In this document: positions 18,120-26,708 of the stretch, piece by piece | How the letters are laid out: each line of letters opens with the position of its first letter | Position numbering within the stretch: the stretch's first letter is position 1 | Assembly (NCBI RefSeq): GCF_027359675.1 | Contig: NZ_CP114786.1 | Coordinates: forward strand, 434,001 to 498,000 | Length of the DNA stretch: 64,000 nt | Source of the DNA: Roseibium sp. Sym1 | GTDB lineage: Bacteria > Pseudomonadota > Alphaproteobacteria > Rhizobiales > Stappiaceae | Direction of reading: 5' to 3' | Made by a program: the position numbers and the translations under genes | Notes under the pieces: generated by a model | Told to the model about the DNA's origin: nothing | The model's input: only the letters and a program-made list of their open reading frames with translations | The model's database searches: none

Positions 18120-18986
18120 TTATGTCAACCGCCGGGCCTTCGTGACCGCGCCCCACTCCGTCGCCGCGATCCGGTCGATCGCCTGGTCCAGCGGCTCATA
18201 GGCAACCGTCATGGTGTGACCGTTGGCATGCAACAGCATGTTCGGGCCGGTGACAATGCCGACGTGACCTTTCCAAAAGACGAGGTCGCCGCGCGCAAAG
18301 GACGCTGGATCATCGTGAGGGATCTCCTCGCCAGCTTCGGCTTCCTGCATGTCGCTGTCGCGCGGAATATCGATGCCGCCGGCCTGGGCGGCAAGCTGAA
18401 TGAGCGCCGAGCAATCAAGGCCAAGACTGGTGCGTCCGCCCCACAGATAGGGCGTGCCCAGGAACTCCTCGGCCACAGCCACCCAGTCCTCGACACGATG
18501 CTCGACCGGCACCAGATGCTTTGCCACCACGGCCGAGCCATCGCTCAAGAGGGCGTAGGTCAGGCCGCGCGTTTCGGCTTCTCCGGTCACCGTTACCTGG
18601 GCCCCCATGGAGAGCAGGCCGAGCGGCGGGAATTTCAGATCCGGACCCGGGTAGCGGTAGGTCCGAAGCGCCCGCACCCGATGCGTGGCGGCCTTGATGG
18701 ACCCGAGACCGTCGGAGGACAGCCAGCCGACATAGCCGTCGGTGTCGAGCTGCCCCCAGGCCCAGCCTTCCGGCGTCTGTTCATAGACGGTCACCCATTC
18801 ACCGCAGAGCGCTTCCGTGTCGATCGACCGGTCCGGGCGCGGTTCGGGGCGGATTGCCAGCCGGTCGGCAGTCACCTGGAAGACTTCGCCCTCGACGAAA
18901 CGGGCGGCGTCCGCGTGGCCCTCGTAGTCGCTTGCAGCCAGGTCGGCACGCACAGGATGGCGGCGGCGGTCAAATGTCTGGGTCAT
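18120..18986 (-). CDS. NlpC/P60-family cell-wall hydrolase with SH3 domain
   Basis: A 288-residue protein predicted to cut peptidoglycan stem peptides. The N-terminal region (about 30-150) holds bacterial SH3-like repeats (ECGEWVTVYEQTPEGWAWGQL, then GWLSSDGL). The catalytic NlpC/P60 domain is at about 160-285, with Cys in GLDCSALIQ, His in WKGHVGIVTGP and a third polar residue in HANGHTM. There is no signal peptide, so it may act on recycled or imported fragments in the cytoplasm. A leucyl-aminopeptidase gene lies upstream on the same strand; that pairing is common in alphaproteobacteria and fits peptide recycling. Confidence 0.9.
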   Translation of the reverse strand: MTQTFDRRRHPVRADLAASDYEGHADAARFVEGEVFQVTADRLAIRPEPRPDRSIDTEALCGEWVTVYEQTPEGWAWGQLDTDGYVGWLSSDGLGSIKAATHRVRALRTYRYPGPDLKFPPLGLLSMGAQVTVTGEAETRGLTYALLSDGSAVVAKHLVPVEHRVEDWVAVAEEFLGTPYLWGGRTSLGLDCSALIQLAAQAGGIDIPRDSDMQEAEAGEEIPHDDPASFARGDLVFWKGHVGIVTGPNMLLHANGHTMTVAYEPLDQAIDRIAATEWGAVTKARRLT

Positions 18987-19014
18987 TCAAAAACAGATCC
19001 GGAACCGAGATTGG

Positions 19015-19365
19015 TCAGCGAGGCAACTCCATGGCCTTTTCGACCACGAGATCCCCAAGCTGCTCCAGGTAAAGCGCACCTTCAACCGTGCGCGTGATGA
19101 TCACGTTGCGCTTGTCGGCCTCGTCACGCTTGCGCGACAGCAGGCGCATGCCGCCGAGCGTGTCCAGTGCCCGCGTGATCGCGGGCTTGGTGACGTTCAG
19201 CTTGGCCGCAAGTCCGCGCACCGTATGGGGCGGCGGTTCCAGGTAGACCGTCATGAGGATGCTCAACTGGCGCGCGGACAGGTCCTGTTCGCTGTCGCGA
19301 ACCAGCGCCAGATTGACCTCATGCATCAGTTTCAGCGCCTGCGAGGCGCGCAGTTCGACAGCCAT
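19015..19365 (-). CDS. MarR-family transcriptional regulator
   Basis: The 116-residue protein is a compact winged helix regulator. The recognition helix is in TVRGLAAKLNVTKPAITRALDTLGGM (about 49-74) and the wing in LLSRKRDEADKRNVIITRT (about 75-93). N- and C-terminal helices would form the dimer. The length is a little shorter than standard MarR. It lies between the aminopeptidase and NlpC genes on the same strand (60 and 28 bases), so is likely co-transcribed with at least one of them. The ligand is unknown. Confidence 0.88.
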   Translation of the reverse strand: MAVELRASQALKLMHEVNLALVRDSEQDLSARQLSILMTVYLEPPPHTVRGLAAKLNVTKPAITRALDTLGGMRLLSRKRDEADKRNVIITRTVEGALYLEQLGDLVVEKAMELPR

Positions 19366-19425
19366 GAATCAGCGGTTTCCCATCCAGTACCATGGTCATC
19401 GAACCACAAAAACGTTTCGGAGCCG

Positions 19426-20820
19426 TTATTGTGCGCCCGCGTAGCGGTCCGAGATCAGGTCGAACAGGCAGCGGATGCCCTGGGCCTCGCCGCCCATCGG
19501 CTTTCCGGGCTTTTCCATCGGCGTCCAGCCGAAAATGTCGAAATGCACCCAGCTCTCCGCCTTGTCGACAAAGCGGGACAGGAACAGGGCCGCGGTGACC
19601 GACCCGGCAAATCCGGCGCCTGCCGTGTTGATATGGTTGATGTCGGCGACCTTGCTGTCGAGATATTTCATGTAGGGCTGCCAGAGCGGCAGGCGCCAAA
19701 GCGGGTCCGCCGCCGCTTCGGCCATGACCGCAATATCCTCGGCCAGCCCCTCGTCATCGGTGTAATAGGGCGGCAGATCGGGACCGAGCGCCACCCTTGC
19801 CGCCCCGGTGAGCGTCGCCATGTCGATCAGCAGCTCGGGGCTTTCCTCGTCGGCCAGCGCCAGCGCGTCGGCAAGGACCAGCCGGCCCTCGGCATCGGTG
19901 TTGCCGATCTCGACGCTGAGCCCCTTGCGGCTCGCAAGAATGTCGCCGGGGCGGAAGGCATCGCCGGAGACCGCGTTTTCAACACATGGAATGATCACGC
20001 GCAGGCGCACCGGCAGCTTTGCCGCCATGATCATTGAGGCCAGGCCGAGAACGTTGGCTGCCCCGCCCATGTCCTTTTTCATCAGGGTCATGGACGAGCC
20101 CGGCTTCAGGTTGAGGCCGCCGGTGTCAAAGATGACACCCTTGCCGACCAGCGTGATCTTCGGTGCGTCTTCCGCCCCCCAGCAGAAATCGGCCAGGCGC
20201 GGCGCGCGCGAGCTGGCGCGGCCGACTGCGTGGACCATCGGGAAATTCTGTTCCAGCAGATCCTCGCCGATGACGATCCGGCCGGTGCCGCCATGGTGCT
20301 TGAACAGGGTCGAAGCCGCCTGGGAGAGTTCTCCCGGACCAAGGTCGTTGGCCGGGGTGTTGATGAGGTCCCGGGCCAGTTTCACACCGTCGAGGATGAT
20401 CGCCAGCCGGTCCAGATCGACATCATCCGCCAGCGCCAGCCGCCGGGTCTTGCCGCCGTTCTTGCGGTAGCGGTCGAACACGTAGGACGACAGCGCGAAG
20501 CCGAGCGCGGCCTGTTCCGGGTCGGGGAAGCCGTCGGCAAGGTGATAGTCGCCCGCCGGCAGCGCGGCGACGAGGCCTCCCAGGGCCAGCGGATGCGGCA
20601 GGCCTGTCTCCTCGACGCCGAAGAGCACCGCCGCGCCGCTGCCCTTTGCCGCCGGCACGACAAGAAACGTCGTCGCCTTGCCGGTGAAGTCGTTGAGGGT
20701 GCTCCAGTCCCGTGCGGCCCCGCCGAGCCCGTCCAGAACACCGGGCAGGGTCGTTTCGGTGACGGCAATCACGGGTGTCGGGTTGGAAACATCGCTTGTT
20801 CGGACGAGGCAGTCGCGCAC
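19426..20820 (-). CDS. M17-family leucyl aminopeptidase
   Basis: A di-metal cytosolic aminopeptidase that trims N-terminal residues from peptides. With a GTG start at 20820 (GGAG ribosome site 7 bases upstream) the protein has 464 residues. The metal-binding and catalytic residues are kept: the Lys and Asp in LVGKGVIFDTGGLN, Asp in MKKDMGGAANVLG, and Asp/Glu in NTDAEGRLVLADAL, the M17 signature. MATLTGAARVALG is also family-typical. The frame remains open to 20937, but the extra residues are Arg/Cys-rich and unlike the family. Co-directional MarR and NlpC/P60 genes follow. Confidence 0.93.
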   Translation of the reverse strand: MRDCLVRTSDVSNPTPVIAVTETTLPGVLDGLGGAARDWSTLNDFTGKATTFLVVPAAKGSGAAVLFGVEETGLPHPLALGGLVAALPAGDYHLADGFPDPEQAALGFALSSYVFDRYRKNGGKTRRLALADDVDLDRLAIILDGVKLARDLINTPANDLGPGELSQAASTLFKHHGGTGRIVIGEDLLEQNFPMVHAVGRASSRAPRLADFCWGAEDAPKITLVGKGVIFDTGGLNLKPGSSMTLMKKDMGGAANVLGLASMIMAAKLPVRLRVIIPCVENAVSGDAFRPGDILASRKGLSVEIGNTDAEGRLVLADALALADEESPELLIDMATLTGAARVALGPDLPPYYTDDEGLAEDIAVMAEAAADPLWRLPLWQPYMKYLDSKVADINHINTAGAGFAGSVTAALFLSRFVDKAESWVHFDIFGWTPMEKPGKPMGGEAQGIRCLFDLISDRYAGAQ

Positions 20821-20929
20821 GGGGGAACTCCGTTGGAAAGGGATCGGTTTCAAACAGGTAAGCCGACACGGGCGGCAGCGCAACAGCGCGCTGCATAAGC
20901 GGACCGGTTCTCGCAAATCGCAAGCCGGC

Positions 20930-20944
20930 TTAACCAAGCATTAG
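20930..20944 (+). promoter_or_regulatory. possible CtrA-type box upstream of tadD
   Basis: TTAA-N7-TTAG (20930-20944) is one mismatch from the CtrA consensus TTAA-N7-TTAA, and a further GTTAA follows at about 20946. It sits about 90 bases ahead of tadD. This is inference from the motif only. Confidence 0.3.
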
Positions 20945-21029
20945 GGTTAATTATCTATTTCTCTAGGGGAAACCAGAGCGAGTCCCGACGGCAGAACGCC
21001 CTCGCCCTGACAGGCTGCGGACAACAAGG

Positions 21030-21812
21030 ATGTTGAAAATGCAAGCGCCCAGAGCCCGAACCGCTTTCCGTCGCGCCAGACTTGCCTCGACGCTGATGGC
21101 CATGACGGCGCTTGTCCTTGTCGCAGGCTGCGCCTCGAACAGGTCGAACACCGGAACCCACTCACCGTCTACCGGCTACACCACGCCCGGATCGTCCCAG
21201 GCCATCGCGCAGGTCTCCAGGTGGTCCAAGGCCTATGAGCAGAACCGCAAGGACCGCACCGCGATCCTGTCCTACGGCAATGCCCTGACCCAGAACGGCC
21301 AGATGCCGCAGGCCATGGCCGTTCTGCGTGCCGGTGTGATCGCCCATCCGCAGGACCGGGAAATCGCCTCGGCCTATGGCAAGGTCCTGGCCATGAACGG
21401 CCGCTTCGACGAGGCGCTCAACGTGCTGCAGCGCGCACAGCGGCCCGACACGCCGGACTGGAAGCTGATGTCCGCGGAAGCCGCCATCTACGACCAGAAC
21501 GGCAATCATGCGAGGGCGCGCAGCCTCTACAAGCAGGCGCTCAAGATTGCCCCCAACGATCCGAGCCTGCTGAACAACCTGGGCCTGTCCTATCTGCTCT
21601 CCAACGAGTTGCCCGACGCCGAATACACCCTGCGCAAGGCGGCCAGCCTGCCGGGCGCGGACAGCCGCGTGCGCCAGAACCTGGCGCTTGTGCTCGGCAT
21701 CCAGGGCAAATACGACGAAGCCATCCAGGTGGCCCAGGCGGAACTCGACCCGCAGCAGGCCAAGGCCAATATCGACTACCTGCGCGCCATGATCGAAAAA
21801 CGCCGCGGGTAA
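21030..21812 (+). CDS. tadD: TadD-type tetratricopeptide lipoprotein
   Basis: TadD is the outer-membrane-associated TPR lipoprotein of the Tad/Flp pilus system. The 260-residue chain has a basic N-terminus, a hydrophobic stretch and a lipobox (LVLVAGC, Cys at about 34). Then come tandem TPR units covering about 65-255: ILSYGNALTQNGQMPQAMAVL, ASAYGKVLAMNGRFDEALNVL, YDQNGNHARARSLYKQALKIAP, NLGLSYLLSNELPDAEYTLR and a last unit. The pilus gene cluster at 40-51 kb has no tadD of its own, which supports this assignment. An in-frame ATG at 21039 is an alternative start. Confidence 0.85.
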   Translation: MLKMQAPRARTAFRRARLASTLMAMTALVLVAGCASNRSNTGTHSPSTGYTTPGSSQAIAQVSRWSKAYEQNRKDRTAILSYGNALTQNGQMPQAMAVLRAGVIAHPQDREIASAYGKVLAMNGRFDEALNVLQRAQRPDTPDWKLMSAEAAIYDQNGNHARARSLYKQALKIAPNDPSLLNNLGLSYLLSNELPDAEYTLRKAASLPGADSRVRQNLALVLGIQGKYDEAIQVAQAELDPQQAKANIDYLRAMIEKRRG

Positions 21813-22319
21813 TCGCCGTTTTCCGAAAAAGAGACGTTGCCGCGATGGTGCGACGTGCTCACCGGTGTGGGCGGGCGTGCAGGCATGTTGGCTGTTGCTC
21901 CTTGTGAATGTCCGCGCCGGGAGATGCGCCGATCTTCAGGTTTTGTTGTGCGGTGCGCGCAGATAGCCAAGCTTTTTGCGGTTTGAATTTGGTCTGGAAA
22001 GGGAGCCGGGAGGAAACAGCCGGCTTCTGCGCTTCGCGACTGGGCTTAGCTGACATTCGCCAGCCTTGGACACGCTGTCGATTCCGGCCCAAACCGGTCA
22101 TTCATCTTCTGATATACCGCCGCGGTGCAGCCCGCCAAAGCCGTCATTCGTTGCATCTGCGAAGACGATTGTCCGCCAGATGCCGGCAATGCGGACTTTA
22201 CTGCCGTTTGACGATCACCTGACGCGTTTCGCGAAAAACCTAGCAAACACAGCTTTTCGTGAAACGCAGCGAAACATCCATAGATCGCGGCAGTGGTTCG
22301 CCTTTCTCCTTGCCTCAGA
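21813..22319. other. gene-free stretch between tadD and the LysE gene
   Basis: About 0.5 kb without a convincing gene on either strand. Short frames lack codon bias and overlap one another. The sequence contains words such as GTCATTC near AGCGG/CCGC, seen also near 25.47 kb and 31.9 kb, as if several intergenic stretches descend from a common decayed element. Base composition falls towards the LysE gene. Confidence 0.5.
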
Positions 22320-22928
22320 TTAAAGGCCGACCGCTTTAAAGAACTGCTGATACAACAGAAAGAATGCCAAGATCACAAGGATTGCTCCAAGTGTTTTGTT
22401 CAGCAATGCTCGGCGCTTGGGGGTTCCAAAAAACCCTTCCACTTGGCTGCCAAACACCGCCCAACTACCGATACCGAAGAAACATATGATGCAATAGAGG
22501 CAAACGAAAAAGTAGAGTGCAAGGCGGCTTTGGTCGAGCTCGAACAGGCCAACAGCTGCAACGCATGCGCCCCAAGCTTTGGGATTAAGCCATTGTAGCG
22601 CAGCACCTTGCCAGAAGTTTGGCTTTGACTGTACTGCCGAGTCCAGATTGCCGTTGGAGGTCAGCAATCTGTATCCAAAATATACTATCAGACCGGCGCC
22701 GAAAATAGTTAACGCATCAATAACATATCCAAAACGCGTGGCTATTGCCGATAGCCCAAGCCCGATCAGTAATAGCAACAGGGTAAATCCGATGGTCGCG
22801 CCCAATACGAAGCCAAGGGCGCTGCGCGCACCGTGGTTCAACCCGGTCGACAATGTGATGAGGTTAACAGGGCCAGGCGAAATTGACATCGTCAGCGCAA
22901 ATAGCGTCATGGCAGCAGTTTGTTCCAT
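22320..22928 (-). CDS. LysE/RhtB-family amino-acid exporter
   Basis: A 202-residue inner-membrane exporter with six hydrophobic segments. The N-terminal block AMTLFALTMSISPGPVNLITLSTGLNHGARSALGFVLG (about 5-42) contains the SPGP motif typical of LysE/RhtB proteins, and WLNPKAWGACVAAVG (about 108-122) is the second signature. The substrate is unspecified; relatives export lysine, threonine, homoserine or other amino acids. Codon use and GC are lower than in the flanking regions, suggesting acquisition. A divergent LysR gene 90 bases away is its likely regulator. Confidence 0.92.
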   Translation of the reverse strand: MEQTAAMTLFALTMSISPGPVNLITLSTGLNHGARSALGFVLGATIGFTLLLLLIGLGLSAIATRFGYVIDALTIFGAGLIVYFGYRLLTSNGNLDSAVQSKPNFWQGAALQWLNPKAWGACVAAVGLFELDQSRLALYFFVCLYCIICFFGIGSWAVFGSQVEGFFGTPKRRALLNKTLGAILVILAFFLLYQQFFKAVGL

Positions 22929-22988
22929 TTGGCTTTCTCCTATTCAAAGGGAGATAACCAAACGGGTGACATCAAACAAGTTGAAGTA

Positions 22989-23006
22989 TTTAATCTAATA
23001 GTTAAA
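22989..23006. promoter_or_regulatory. possible LysR operator between the exporter and its regulator
   Basis: TTTAA (22989-22993) and TTAAA (23002-23006) form an inverted repeat with 8 bases between, in the divergent intergenic space and about 13 bases before the LysR start. The arms are short and AT-rich, so the call is weak. Confidence 0.35.
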
Positions 23007-23018
23007 CTGGATTGCATA

Positions 23019-23918
23019 ATGATAGAGCACTTGAAATCCATTGCGGTGTTTGCCGAAGTCGTGCATTCGGGTCAGTTCCGTGTAGCGGCTGATCGCTTGA
23101 AGATAACCCCCTCCGCCGTCAGCTACCATATCCGTACACTGGAAGAAGCTGTCGGAACGCCTCTGTTATACCGGTCTACTCGGCGGTTCACGCTGACCGC
23201 GAGCGGAGAAAAGCTCTTTAAGTCCGCCGAGCTCATGTTGAACGCCGCTCAAGCGGGATTTTCCAGCGCGCAGCCTTCGCGGGCAGGATTATCAGGTCAT
23301 TTGAAAGTCACCCTAACTACGGCGCTATCTCATTCCTTTATCTCCAGGCGGATCACAGGATTTGTTTTGGATCACCCCAATGTCGATCTGCATCTGCATT
23401 TTGATAATCGGGAAACTGATCTTGTTGCTGAAGGAATTGATATCGCTATCCGAATTGGAAAGCTTCGCGATTCCAGTCTGCTATGCAAGCTAATATGGGA
23501 CATGCCGCGGATTCTGGTTGCGAGCCCCGAATTTGTTCAAAGACACGGCCCGTTTGAAGGACCTGAGGATCTGCGTGGTGTTACGTGGATCAGATTTGCC
23601 AGCATGGAAAACCAGCGAACACTTTACGCACCAAACGGAACGAAAATCCAGATCGAGCAAGCTGGAAACCTCACCGTAAACAGCATCGAAGCCATGGTCG
23701 ATCTGACCATTTACGGAGCGGGCCTGTCTTCCCCACCGACACATTTTGTCGAGAGCAAACTTACATCGGGTGAACTGGTTGCTTGTCTGACGGATCATCG
23801 AATACCCGATTTGCCGGTCTACGCAATTTGGCATCGAACAACTGTCCCCAACCTCGTGGTAAGGGAGTTCATCGACCGCCTTGCGGGTACAAGTGCTGAC
23901 GGAAAGACGCACGAGTAA
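23019..23918 (+). CDS. LysR-family regulator divergent from the LysE exporter
   Basis: A 299-residue LysR protein. The N-terminal helix-turn-helix (about 4-63) reads FAEVVHSGQFRVAADRLKITPSAVSYHIRTLEEAVGTPLLYRSTRRFTLT. The ligand-binding domain (about 90-290) starts at SGHLKVTLTTA. The ATG at 23019 was chosen since MIEHLKSIAVF matches the family start and the region upstream is intergenic. It most likely senses the amino acid exported by the divergent LysE protein. The gene shares the low GC of its neighbour. Confidence 0.92.
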   Translation: MIEHLKSIAVFAEVVHSGQFRVAADRLKITPSAVSYHIRTLEEAVGTPLLYRSTRRFTLTASGEKLFKSAELMLNAAQAGFSSAQPSRAGLSGHLKVTLTTALSHSFISRRITGFVLDHPNVDLHLHFDNRETDLVAEGIDIAIRIGKLRDSSLLCKLIWDMPRILVASPEFVQRHGPFEGPEDLRGVTWIRFASMENQRTLYAPNGTKIQIEQAGNLTVNSIEAMVDLTIYGAGLSSPPTHFVESKLTSGELVACLTDHRIPDLPVYAIWHRTTVPNLVVREFIDRLAGTSADGKTHE

Positions 23919-24160
23919 GCGTAGGCTGCGGTGTCTCAGCAACCGGCATTTTGGGCTCGGAGCAGACTTGCGGCGGCGCAGGATGCCGATCCTGATCTTG
24001 GTGCGTGCCTGGTGGACACAAACGGCCCGGAGCCGCCGTTCGCAAGGCGTTGACGAAATGCCCGCTTCGCGCCTCCAATCCTGTCGACTTTGAGGTGACC
24101 TACCAGTTCAATTTGCCATCGCAGATCTCGCCTCTCTCCGGAGGCTGGCATTAAGCCACA

Positions 24161-25330
24161 CTATCGTTTGACTTCCCATTCCTTAAAGTCGGTTTCCTGC
24201 TCGTTGAAGAACCCTGCTGGCAAAGGATAAGCTGCTTCCGGATTTGGCAGAAAACGGAACTGCGCCCGTTCGCCCTGGCCCGCTAGATCATAAAATCCCA
24301 GAAGGGCGACGCCGGTGAACTCCGGGTATTCCTTGGTCAGCCAAACATCTTTCAAATAGCGATCATGATCGGCGGGGTCGCCCAGAATGTCGTCGTCGTG
24401 GATAAAAGTGATGAACGGAAAACCCGGCGCTGACTGTTTGCGGCTGCGACGGCGGTTCTTTTCGAAGATCTTGCGGTAGCTCGGCGGGGGACCATGGATG
24501 GCGATCGCCCGACCGCCGCGCATGAATGTAAAGCCAGGCAAGCGCACGCCCGTATGGACATCCTCTAGCCAGCCCCCCATCGTCACAGTCAGGAAATCAT
24601 CTTCTCCACCAATGATCGGCGGTTGCCGGATGACCCTGACGTTGAACTCGCCCTCGACCGTGACGTCCGTCTCGTCGCCTTTCATACCGGCTGCAAAAAT
24701 CAGGGTCGCGAAGTTCTTGTCGGGAATCAGCTGCCGCACCTTCTCCGCCGAGTTCTCGTGCAGCAGGTAAAAATTCAATTGGTCACAAGTCGGAAGTTTT
24801 TCGTAAATCAGATCTGCCAACTCCTGCTTAGGATCGAGGTCGAAATATTTGTCGGTCATGATGCATTTGCATTCGACGTAAACCGCTTCTCCTTCAGTCG
24901 TGGTGCATTTTAGGTCAGGCTTCGACGGTTGACCCTCAATCTCTGGCTCAAACTCGATCTCCTGGTCCTGCTTCGCAAGCCACAGAGCCGTCTTTGCGGT
25001 GAAGAGATGATTGTCGAATGACTCCTTGCTGTACCCGAGAATGTGTCGTTTAAACCCGGCAAATCCCTCAACAGGCTCCAAGATGCCGGCTACATTCAGC
25101 ATCCGATCGATGTCGGATGTTTTGATATCGTGAGGGAAAAAGCGCGGATAGTTGAGCCCGAATATTCGGGCGAGTGTGAGAGTCACCTTCTTGATTTCGT
25201 CCAAGCTCAGGCTGCGGTCGTCCAGATACTCCTGGGTCGTATTTAAGGTGAAATTGACCTGCTTTCCTTCTGGCTCGTCGCTCACAGCAAGCTCCCCTAA
25301 CGCACTTTCCGAGTCTCTGGCCACCGACAA
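24161..25330 (-). CDS. orphan protein with a PD-(D/E)xK-like nuclease motif
   Basis: A 389-residue soluble protein I cannot name. At about residues 125-155 it reads EPEIEGQPSKPDLKCTT, then VYVECKCI: a Pro-Asp, 15-20 residues, then Glu-x-Lys on a hydrophobic strand. That spacing is the PD-(D/E)xK pattern of restriction-endonuclease-like folds, with a possible upstream Glu (EFEPE). The N-terminal 100 residues are helical (LDEIKKVTLTLARIFGL) and the C-terminal half is beta-rich with a basic patch (KIFEKNRRRSRKQ). No methyltransferase, helicase or antitoxin lies beside it, and GC content is lower than in the surroundings. It may be a stand-alone nuclease or a DNA-binding relic; the motif match is visual only. 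Confidence 0.75.
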   Translation of the reverse strand: MSVARDSESALGELAVSDEPEGKQVNFTLNTTQEYLDDRSLSLDEIKKVTLTLARIFGLNYPRFFPHDIKTSDIDRMLNVAGILEPVEGFAGFKRHILGYSKESFDNHLFTAKTALWLAKQDQEIEFEPEIEGQPSKPDLKCTTTEGEAVYVECKCIMTDKYFDLDPKQELADLIYEKLPTCDQLNFYLLHENSAEKVRQLIPDKNFATLIFAAGMKGDETDVTVEGEFNVRVIRQPPIIGGEDDFLTVTMGGWLEDVHTGVRLPGFTFMRGGRAIAIHGPPPSYRKIFEKNRRRSRKQSAPGFPFITFIHDDDILGDPADHDRYLKDVWLTKEYPEFTGVALLGFYDLAGQGERAQFRFLPNPEAAYPLPAGFFNEQETDFKEWEVKR

Positions 25331-25627
25331 GAAAGTTTTACCGCGCGGTGCACTACACGCGATTGAATGGTATTATTCACATTAGTCGTCATCGCGTCTT
25401 AGGACATATTGCGCGCGACCCCGATAGGTTAGCCGCGGCAACCATTCGCTTCGACGACTATCGCGCCTCAATGACCCACAGCGGACAGTCCCCTCTCGGC
25501 CCAAAGTTGCCGTTGGCCGTGGTCTCAATCAAAGGCGGCTTCGCGCGCCCATACCGGTCGTTCAAACTTTAAATGAATTCACCTGAAACTTGCCGCTCAA
25601 AAACATCCAAAGTCTTTCCAATAGTTA

Positions 25628-26530
25628 TCAAGACTCGTCCTCAATTCGATGTACCCCGTGCGGGGCACACAAGTCGGCAAGGACTTCGTGAATTCGGGCG
25701 ATGATTTCCGCCCTCGGCGACACGATACGCTCGACGATACCGATCTGCCGCGTCACTTGCGGTTTACCGAAGGGCAGTTTCACGAGCTTCTGGTCATCCG
25801 GCTCCTGAAGAGCGACATGCGGCACAACGGATATTCCCATACCTTGCCGGACGCAGGTCACGATCGAGCCGATGGTGTCTATTTCGGCAACGTCGCTGGT
25901 TGCGATCCCCATCCGGGAGATCTCGGTGTCGATAAGATTGGCAAGGGGCACGGCACTCCGGAACCGGATGAACGGATAGCCGGCGAGCAAGTCAGCCGGA
26001 TCACTTGCTTTCGTGCCGTGGGGCGCGATCAGCCAGAGCGGCTCGCGAAGAAAGGGGCTCCAGCGCAGAACCGGCGGAATGCCGACATGTTCCGCCACCA
26101 CCGCCGCATCCAGTCGGCCGGATGCCACATCCGCAATCAGGGTCGAGGACAAGGAAACTCTGAGATTGGTTTTAAGGTCCGGATATTTTTGGCGCATCTG
26201 AACGATTGCCTTGGGCAGAAGATTGAGGGCACTTGAACGCACCGATCCCAGCATCAGCGTACCGGCCAGCCTGTCTCCGCGCAGGCTTGCCCTTGTATCT
26301 TCTTCCAGTCGCAGCATTTCCTGTGCCATTTCAAGAACCTGCAGTCCCCCGGACGTCAGCTTTGGCGGTCGGGAAGACCGCTCGAACAGGTTGATGTTCA
26401 GCTCCTGCTCCAGCGCCTGGATCTGCTGACTGACCGCGGACGGCGTCAGGTTCACAATCTCCGCCGCCTTGGCGAAAGTACCATGGGTCGCAATCGCGAC
26501 CAGCGTCTTGAGTTGGCGGGTGTCCATCAC
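25628..26530 (-). CDS. LysR-family regulator of the hydroxyacid/Tct operon
   Basis: A 300-residue LysR protein with the standard helix-turn-helix at about 4-62 (ATHGTFAKAAEIVNLTPSAVSQQIQALEQELNINLFERSS) and an effector domain from about 90 (GTLMLGSVRSSALNLLPKAI). It diverges from the dehydrogenase-aldolase-transporter operon, and a perfect dyad (26546-26566) lies 16 bases before its own start. This is the classic arrangement of an auto-regulated activator, so it probably senses the substrate carried in by TctCBA or a metabolite of it. Either of the first two Met codons (26530 or 26527) could be the start. Confidence 0.92.
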   Translation of the reverse strand: MMDTRQLKTLVAIATHGTFAKAAEIVNLTPSAVSQQIQALEQELNINLFERSSRPPKLTSGGLQVLEMAQEMLRLEEDTRASLRGDRLAGTLMLGSVRSSALNLLPKAIVQMRQKYPDLKTNLRVSLSSTLIADVASGRLDAAVVAEHVGIPPVLRWSPFLREPLWLIAPHGTKASDPADLLAGYPFIRFRSAVPLANLIDTEISRMGIATSDVAEIDTIGSIVTCVRQGMGISVVPHVALQEPDDQKLVKLPFGKPQVTRQIGIVERIVSPRAEIIARIHEVLADLCAPHGVHRIEDES

Positions 26531-26545
26531 TTTATCCAGTTTTTC

Positions 26546-26566
26546 TTAATCTAATAACCAGATTAA
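26546..26566. promoter_or_regulatory. LysR-type operator dyad
   Basis: TTAATCT (26546-26552) and AGATTAA (26560-26566) are a perfect 7-bp inverted repeat separated by 7 bases, containing T-N11-A. It lies in the divergent gap, next to the LysR start and about 145 bases before the dehydrogenase gene. Confidence 0.7.
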
Positions 26567-26708
26567 TTCGCTTTTGTTAAGTCAAGCTTTCCCTTACCTA
26601 GTGTGCCGGAGGAATTCAGCCGTGCTAGCTGGGAGGCGGACACGGTCATCTATCCAAAATCGAAGCACCATCACTTTCCGCCCGCGGAGAGTCCAATGAG
26701 ACGCACGC

